A DNA stretch of 6,251 nucleotides from an uncultured Prevotellaceae bacterium (GTDB lineage: Bacteria; Bacteroidota; Bacteroidia; Bacteroidales; Muribaculaceae). This document shows positions 1 to 3,846 of this stretch, in pieces. The DNA lies in NCBI GenBank assembly GCA_947254205.1, contig CAMYCE010000115.1, positions 1-6,251 of the forward strand. Direction: 5' to 3'. The translations under genes and the position numbers were made by a program. Within the stretch, counting starts at the first letter, position 1. Each line of letters begins with the position of its first letter. Below the pieces are notes generated by a model. That model worked only from the letters and a program-made list of their open reading frames with translations, was not told the DNA's origin and did not search any database.

Positions 1-131
1 GCTGGCAGCCTAAGGCTGCGTAGCCATATACTCAAATTTTAACGAACTATTGATTTTATATTCTACATAAAAAAGCTCCACACATCGATAAAGAGATTCT
101 TTTTTTCTATGAAAAAGAAAGGTATAAAAGG

Positions 132-162
132 TTGTGGGAGTGAAAAATGATGCGTAACTTTG
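132..162 (+). promoter_or_regulatory. Predicted Bacteroidota-type promoter of rpsA
   Basis: A TTG at 132-134 is followed, after 20 nt, by TAACTTTG at 155-162. The latter matches the Bacteroidota -7 element TAnnTTTG exactly, and the upstream TTG fits the -33 element. Transcription would start near 168-172, leaving a leader of about 60 nt before the rpsA start codon. The same arrangement with the same 20-nt spacing occurs before the downstream lipoprotein gene, which supports the call. It is inferred from consensus matching only. Confidence 0.7.
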
Positions 163-166
163 CAAT

Positions 167-199
167 TGTGTTTTGTGGGAACGAATCCACAAAACCACA
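167..199 (+). promoter_or_regulatory. Hairpin at the 5' end of the rpsA leader
   Basis: GTTTTGTGG at 170-178 is a perfect inverted repeat of CCACAAAAC at 187-195: a 9-bp stem with an 8-nt loop. If C196 is bulged, 167-169 can pair with 197-199 to extend it. The hairpin begins at about the predicted transcription start and ends about 30 nt before the rpsA start codon. There is no U run after it that would make it a terminator. It could stabilise the 5' end of the mRNA or act as a site for autogenous control by S1; the second idea is inference. Confidence 0.45.
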
Positions 200-200
200 C

Positions 201-229
201 TTAACAATTTTATTTATTAACTATTTTAA
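201..229 (+). promoter_or_regulatory. A/U-rich translation-initiation region of rpsA without Shine-Dalgarno
   Basis: 27 of the 29 nt directly before the ATG are A or T, and no GGAGG-like sequence is present. Bacteroidota ribosomes generally do not rely on Shine-Dalgarno pairing, and S1 binds A/U-rich unstructured RNA. This leader therefore fits a strongly translated gene in this phylum. It also supports 230 as the start, since no other in-frame start codon lies close upstream. Confidence 0.55.
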
Positions 230-2002
230 ATGAGCGAAGAATTAAAAAATTCTCCAATTGAAGATTTCGATTGGGAAGCCTTTGAAAAAGGCGACACTCA
301 AAGTGAGAAATCTCACGAAGAACTGGAAAAAACCTACGACGAATCGCTGGGTTCATTCAAGGACCACGAAGTAACCGAAGGTACTGTTATCTCAATCAAC
401 AAGCGCGAGGTAGTGGTTAACATTGGTGCTAAGTCGGACGGCATTATTCCCTTTAACGAATTCCGTTACAACCCCGATCTCAAGGTAGGCGACTTGGTAG
501 AAGTTTATGTTGAGAATCAAGAAGATCGCAAAGGTCAACTCGTGCTCTCGCACAAGAAAGCTCGTGCAAGCAAGAGCTGGGAACGCGTTAATCAAGCGCT
601 TGAAAACGACGAAATCATCAAGGGCTACATCAAGTGCCGCACCAAGGGTGGCATGATTGTTGATGTGTTTGGCATCGAAGCCTTCTTGCCCGGTTCGCAA
701 ATCGACGTTAAGCCCATTCGCGACTATGATGTATTCGTGGGTAAAACAATGGAATTCAAGGTTGTTAAAATCAACCAAGAATTCAAGAACGTTGTGGTGT
801 CGCACAAAGCACTCATTGAGGCTGAACTCGAACAACAACGCAAAGAAATCATTGCCAAGCTCGAAAAAGGTCAAGTGCTCGAAGGCACTGTCAAGAACAT
901 CACTCCCTATGGTGTGTTTATCGACTTGGGTGGCGTAGACGGCTTGATTCACATCACCGACCTCTCTTGGGGCCGCGTGAACAATCCATCAGACATTGTT
1001 GAACCCGACCAAAAACTCAATGTGGTTATCCTCGACTTCGACGAAGAGAAGAAGCGCATTGCTTTGGGCTTGAAGCAACTTCAACCCCACCCATGGGATA
1101 AACTCGATGCCAACCTTGCTGTGGGCGACCGCGTGAAGGGTAAAGTTGTGGTGATGACCGACTATGGTGCATTTGTTGAAATTGCTCCTGGTGTTGAAGG
1201 TCTCATTCACGTGAGCGAAATGAGCTGGTCGCAACACTTGCGCAGTGCTCAAGACTTCATGAAAGTGGGCGACGAGGTTGAAGCTCAAATTCTCACTCTC
1301 GACCGCGAAGAGCGCAAAATGTCGCTTGGCATCAAGCAACTCAAAACCGACCCATGGGAAAATATCGAAGAGAAATATCCTGTGGGCAGCAAGCACGCTG
1401 CCAAGGTGCGCAACTTCACCAACTTTGGTGTGTTTGTTGAGCTTGAAGAAGGCGTTGACGGTCTCATTCACATCAGCGATCTCTCTTGGACCAAAAAGAT
1501 TAAGCACCCCAGCGAGTTTACTCAAATTGGTGCCGACATCGACGTGATGGTTCTTGAAATCGACAAAGACAACCGTCGCTTGAGCCTTGGCCACAAGCAA
1601 CTCGAAGAAAACCCCTGGGACGTGTTTGAAACCCTCTTCACCGTGGGTAGCGTGCACGAGGGTGTTATCACCGAAATGCTCGACAAGGGTGCAGTAATTA
1701 GCCTGCCCTATGGCGTTGAAGGCTTTGCTACTCCCAAACACCTTGTGAAGGAAGATGGCACACCTGCCAAGAAGGACGAAAAACTCGAATTTAAGGTGAT
1801 TGAATTCAACAAAGACGCTAAGCGCATCATCTTGTCGCACAGCCGCATCTTTGAAGATGAGCAAAAAACCGAAGTTCGCAAAGCTCGCAAGGCCAGCAAC
1901 AAGCCTGCCGAAGAGACTATTGTGAACAACAACATCGAGAAGACTACCCTTGGCGACATCAGCCAACTCGCCGCACTCAAGGCTAAACTCGAAAACGAAT
2001 AA
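230..2002 (+). CDS. rpsA: 30S ribosomal protein S1 (bS1)
   Basis: S1 binds mRNA on the 30S subunit and helps unfold and place it for initiation. The 590-residue product has six S1 (OB-fold) repeats at about residues 48-110, 129-195, 215-284, 300-371, 388-458 and 475-540. Repeats 3 to 5 are the most typical, with the recurring pattern YGVF/YGAF...GLIH.S..SW and closing SLG.KQL. Repeats 1 and 2 are more divergent, as usual for the ribosome-binding half of S1. An acidic N-terminus (residues 1-47) and a Lys/Arg-rich then acidic tail (541-590) flank them. The length is slightly above the 557 residues of E. coli S1 and fits Bacteroidota homologues. Codon use is strongly biased (GAA, CTC, AAG, GGC), as expected for a highly expressed gene. 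It has its own promoter and terminator, so it appears monocistronic here. Confidence 0.98.
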   Translation: MSEELKNSPIEDFDWEAFEKGDTQSEKSHEELEKTYDESLGSFKDHEVTEGTVISINKREVVVNIGAKSDGIIPFNEFRYNPDLKVGDLVEVYVENQEDRKGQLVLSHKKARASKSWERVNQALENDEIIKGYIKCRTKGGMIVDVFGIEAFLPGSQIDVKPIRDYDVFVGKTMEFKVVKINQEFKNVVVSHKALIEAELEQQRKEIIAKLEKGQVLEGTVKNITPYGVFIDLGGVDGLIHITDLSWGRVNNPSDIVEPDQKLNVVILDFDEEKKRIALGLKQLQPHPWDKLDANLAVGDRVKGKVVVMTDYGAFVEIAPGVEGLIHVSEMSWSQHLRSAQDFMKVGDEVEAQILTLDREERKMSLGIKQLKTDPWENIEEKYPVGSKHAAKVRNFTNFGVFVELEEGVDGLIHISDLSWTKKIKHPSEFTQIGADIDVMVLEIDKDNRRLSLGHKQLEENPWDVFETLFTVGSVHEGVITEMLDKGAVISLPYGVEGFATPKHLVKEDGTPAKKDEKLEFKVIEFNKDAKRIILSHSRIFEDEQKTEVRKARKASNKPAEETIVNNNIEKTTLGDISQLAALKAKLENE

Positions 2003-2011
2003 ATTGATTCT

Positions 2012-2049
2012 TGTTGCTCGGCCATGTGGTATCGCTCGCAAGAGCAACA
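2012..2049 (+). other. Inverted repeat in the rpsA 3' UTR
   Basis: TGTTGCTC at 2012-2019 pairs perfectly with GAGCAACA at 2042-2049 across a 22-nt loop, starting 10 nt after the rpsA stop codon. No U run follows, so it is not a terminator by itself. It may be a 3' UTR structure between the stop codon and the real terminator at 2090, or simply chance. No function can be assigned. Confidence 0.25.
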
Positions 2050-2089
2050 CACACCACTCCAATAGTAACAATGCATTTTATCGCAACTC

Positions 2090-2129
2090 AACGTGCATCG
2101 GCATAGAGATGCCGATGCACGTTTTTTTT
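2090..2129 (+). terminator. Intrinsic terminator of rpsA
   Basis: ACGTGCATCGGCAT at 2091-2104 and its exact reverse complement at 2109-2122 form a 14-bp G/C-rich stem with an AGAG loop. A T run at 2122-2129 follows immediately. A2090 can pair with T2123 to add one base pair. There is no matching A run on the left side, so it should act mainly on + strand transcripts. It separates rpsA from the lipoprotein gene. Confidence 0.93.
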
Positions 2130-2140
2130 GCATGATTTAA

Positions 2141-2171
2141 TTGTTTGCTATCATTAATTGTATTAATTTTG
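2141..2171 (+). promoter_or_regulatory. Predicted Bacteroidota-type promoter of the lipoprotein gene
   Basis: TTG at 2141-2143 and TAATTTTG at 2164-2171 match the -33 and -7 elements, with a 20-nt spacer identical in length to the one before rpsA. It lies just after the rpsA terminator and would give a leader of about 70 nt before the ATG at 2247. This is a consensus match only. Confidence 0.6.
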
Positions 2172-2246
2172 TGGCAATGAAAGTCACAACTTGCTCTTGC
2201 ACTTCATGCGCATGGGTTGTGTGCTATCAAAATAGAGAAACAAAGA

Positions 2247-2654
2247 ATGAAGAAGAAGCTCTTTTCAACCATTGGCATCACAAGCATAGTAGCACTTGCT
2301 CTATGCACAGAGGCATGTACCCCCAATAAAAATAGCAATGGGGAGCAATCTACAGGCCAAGAGCAATCTTCAAGCGAAGTTTCGAGTGAAAATGCCAATC
2401 CCGATGCAACCACCACTCTCACGGGTGTAGCTGTGGGAGGTGCACATGCCAGCATTGCACTGCAAGACGCTCAAGGAGTGGAACATGAGTTTTCATTTCC
2501 CGACCTTGGTGCATCACAAGCCGACACATGGGAGGAGGGTGACACAATGGTTGTAACCTATGTTCACAACCCCGATCCCGAAATCGGAGATAGCGTGGTG
2601 AGTCTGCGACAAAAAAATCCCAAAAAGAGTGAGGCATATTCACGCACCGATTAA
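2247..2654 (+). CDS. Small predicted lipoprotein of unknown function
   Basis: With the ATG at 2247 the product has 135 residues and begins like a signal peptide: MKKK, then a hydrophobic stretch at residues 5-19, ending in CTEAC with Cys24 as the likely lipid-bearing residue. An ATG at 2217 in the same frame would add ten charged residues before this signal, so the later start is preferred. The lipobox is imperfect: Ala at -1 is good, but Glu at -2 and Thr at -3 are not typical. Residues 25-57 are a hydrophilic Ser/Asn/Gln/Glu-rich tether. Residues 58-135 alternate short hydrophobic strands (LTGVAVGG, SIALQD, HEFSFPDLG, TMVVTYVHN, SVVSLRQ) and look like a small all-beta domain. I recognise no named family. 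It has its own promoter and no partner gene. The stop at 2652-2654 lies 73 nt before the tRNA gene, with no strong terminator in between. Confidence 0.82.
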   Translation: MKKKLFSTIGITSIVALALCTEACTPNKNSNGEQSTGQEQSSSEVSSENANPDATTTLTGVAVGGAHASIALQDAQGVEHEFSFPDLGASQADTWEEGDTMVVTYVHNPDPEIGDSVVSLRQKNPKKSEAYSRTD

Positions 2655-2727
2655 GAAGTTTTTTAAAACGCATGTGTCATTGTAATCAATCAATAAGAAA
2701 AGATTAGGCACACGATTCAATAAAAAT

Positions 2728-2800
2728 GCGATAGTAGCTCAGTTGGCAGAGTGGAAGCTTCCCAAGCTTCAGGTCGCGGGTTCGACCCCCGTCTATCGCT
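2728..2800 (+). tRNA. tRNA-Gly (anticodon CCC)
   Basis: A full cloverleaf can be drawn. The acceptor stem is GCGATAG (2728-2734) with CTATCGC (2793-2799) and discriminator T2800. The D stem is GCTC (2737-2740) with GAGT (2749-2752). The anticodon stem is GAAGC (2754-2758) with GCTTC (2766-2770), enclosing the loop TTCCCAA. The T arm is GCGGG (2776-2780), loop TTCGACC, and CCCGT (2788-2792). The anticodon at 2761-2763 is CCC, which reads GGG glycine codons. The 3' CCA is not encoded, so it must be added after transcription. No clear promoter is visible in the 73 nt upstream. Accessory DNA begins shortly after the gene, and tRNA genes are common integration sites. Confidence 0.95.
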
Positions 2801-2825
2801 CAAACATTTTCCCCCGTCCAGTAGC

Positions 2826-2860
2826 AGAGATGATGCACAACGCATCATCTCTCTCTTATT
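2826..2860 (+). terminator. Intrinsic terminator after tRNA-Gly
   Basis: AGAGATGATGC (2826-2836) and its exact reverse complement (2842-2852) form an 11-bp stem with the loop ACAAC. CTCTTATTTTAT follows, a moderately U-rich tail. It lies 26 nt after the tRNA and is the last feature that looks like ordinary chromosome before the accessory region. Confidence 0.75.
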
Positions 2861-2973
2861 TTATAGCTCTACTGAGCCTTATCTTGTTGACAGGGCCTTA
2901 GCCTCTAAAACGGAAAGACAAGCCGTTAGCGAGGGGGGGGCAAGATAGATTAAAAAGTTTACAACAAAAACCG
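2861..2973 (+). other. Junction region between tRNA unit and accessory gene
   Basis: No gene start, RBS or convincing promoter is seen here. The frame beginning near 2870 reads TEPYLVDRALASKTERQAVS and then EGG at the G run. With one G fewer in the run at 2933-2940, this would continue in frame into the polyvalent gene (QDRLKSLQQKPLLWEKG). I infer that the coding remnant begins somewhere between about 2860 and 2915 and that its true 5' part is missing. Confidence 0.4.
2918..2940 (+). repeat. G-tract direct repeat, copy 1 (G8)
   Basis: The copy reads ACAAGCCGTTA, then GC, then GA followed by eight Gs at 2933-2940. Over its first 21 nt it differs from copy 2 (3826-3846) only at the GC/AA pair. 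One reading frame gives QAVSEGG. The run is one base longer than needed to join the upstream frame to the nuclease frame. It sits directly before the first nuclease module. Confidence 0.7.
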
Positions 2974-3837
2974 TTGCTTTGGGAGAAGGGCGCGAATGAA
3001 ACTTCTGCTATAGGTGCCACTCCTGTAAATGTTACTCCTGCGCCAGCTGAAAAAAACTTTAAAGGAACAGAAGCCAAACAATCCACAGAGCCCACAACAG
3101 CCGAACAGCAACCCACAGAAGCCACAGAGCCAACCCGACAACCAAGCCAAGCAGAGGGCACTGCGCAAGCTGGCACTGCAGGCAAAGGCCGTGAAGCAAG
3201 CGAGCGAGGAATAGAAGACTACCAAGTATCAAATGAGAAAGATGAGAATGGACATCCATTTGTTCTCTCATCAGATGGGAAGTTAGAGTTTGGATACATA
3301 ACCGCTGACACGGGACTGGCAGAAGCACCAATCCTGTTAAGCGAAGGCTTGATAACAGATTCAGCAACAAATGCAGGCTATGGCCTTATTCTCATTGAAG
3401 CAAGACACGGCAAGCAAATACGTGAAGCTGGAGATAAGTCTGTTATTGAGTTTATTGAGGCTGTTGCACGAAACTACGATGTTATCAAAGAGGGTAAAGA
3501 CCGAGTTGGAAACCAAACTTATTTACTTCAGCTCACAGATAAACATAATAACACGCTTATCGTTGAGCTTTCGGGTGATAGCACATACTGGAATATAAAC
3601 ACCGCAGGAATTTTCAAGACGTCCTACGGTGCTAAAAGAAAAGTTGTGTATAACCGCCATACTACGGTTAAGCAACCTGCCGAAGCTACTGGAGTATCGC
3701 TCACGGAAGAACAAGGCGACACAACTACCGAGACCAGCATGGACACTCCTACACAGGAAGATACATCTTACACAAGCAAAGGTAGTGAACAGGCTGGAGA
3801 AAAGCAAGATGCACAGCAAGAAAAAACAAGCCGTTAA
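2974..3837 (+). CDS. Truncated polyvalent-protein segment with a putative BECR-fold nuclease
   Basis: This frame has no ATG before residue 250. The TTG at 2974 is only the first possible start, and the frame is open back to a stop at 2899, so the true N-terminus is probably missing. Residues 1-80 form a disordered linker rich in Thr, Pro, Glu and Gln. About residues 80-235 form a compact domain with EFGYI, LLSEGLI, GYGL...IEARHGKQI (from 3376), FIEAVARNYD and DKHNNTL...YWNINTAGIF (from 3538). I recognise this pattern as a barnase/EndoU/ColicinE5/RelE-like (BECR) RNase of the sort found in phage and conjugative-element polyvalent proteins; His in ARHG is a plausible active-site residue. Residues 236-287 are another acidic Thr/Ser/Gln-rich linker. 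The frame ends at TAA 3835-3837 inside the second G-tract repeat, yet continues open afterwards. It is therefore better read as one part of a broken larger gene than as a stand-alone protein. Confidence 0.62.
   Translation: MLWEKGANETSAIGATPVNVTPAPAEKNFKGTEAKQSTEPTTAEQQPTEATEPTRQPSQAEGTAQAGTAGKGREASERGIEDYQVSNEKDENGHPFVLSSDGKLEFGYITADTGLAEAPILLSEGLITDSATNAGYGLILIEARHGKQIREAGDKSVIEFIEAVARNYDVIKEGKDRVGNQTYLLQLTDKHNNTLIVELSGDSTYWNINTAGIFKTSYGAKRKVVYNRHTTVKQPAEATGVSLTEEQGDTTTETSMDTPTQEDTSYTSKGSEQAGEKQDAQQEKTSR
3061..3190 (+). repeat. Low-complexity CCACAGA-type coding repeat (linker)
   Basis: Short units such as CCACAGAG, CCACAGAAG and CCACAACAG recur and encode an irregular run of Thr, Pro, Glu, Gln and Ala. 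Examples are TEPTTAEQQ and TEATEPTRQ. The run forms the flexible tether before the first nuclease domain. The units are imperfect and not arranged as a strict tandem array. Confidence 0.45.
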
Positions 3838-3846
3838 AGAGGGGGG
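3826..3846 (+). repeat. G-tract direct repeat, copy 2 (G6)
   Basis: The copy reads ACAAGCCGTTA, then AA, then GA followed by six Gs at 3841-3846. It starts 908 nt after copy 1 and matches it at 19 of 21 positions. It overlaps an A6 run (3821-3826). In the frame shared by both flanking open regions it contains the stop TAA (3835-3837). In the neighbouring frame it reads QAVKEGG, parallel to QAVSEGG of copy 1. Confidence 0.7.

Noticed and set aside
5..19. Inverted repeat GCAGCC-TAA-GGCTGC at the left edge as a terminator or transposon end
   Set aside because: The stem is only 6 bp with no T run after it, and the upstream gene lies outside the window; it cannot be supported. No gene is seen in 1-130.
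99..121. T-rich/A-rich hairpin CTTTTTTTC-TAT-GAAAAAGAAAG
   Set aside because: The stem is nearly all A-T with a mismatch and a G-T pair; it is probably just A/T-rich intergenic sequence.
989..2071. 360-codon open frame on the - strand opposite rpsA (and a similar one at 392-952)
   Set aside because: It is the mirror of the strongly biased rpsA codons; the product is an irregular Phe/Val/His/Asn-rich sequence without recognisable motifs, and rpsA itself is certain.
2751..2948. Open frame on the + strand starting inside the tRNA gene
   Set aside because: Its ATG-like start lies in the tRNA and it runs through the terminator, so it is not a gene as such. Only its last part (from about 2870) may be coding remnant of the accessory gene.
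2974..2981. TTGCTTTG as a -7 promoter element for the accessory gene
   Set aside because: It lacks the key A of TAnnTTTG, and no TTG lies about 20 nt upstream.
3820..3828. Classical -1 programmed frameshift heptamer at the A6 run
   Set aside because: In the translated frame the codons are GAA AAA ACA, which is not the X XXY YYZ phasing, and the shift needed here would be +1 followed by -1. Slippage at the runs remains possible but is not the standard signal.
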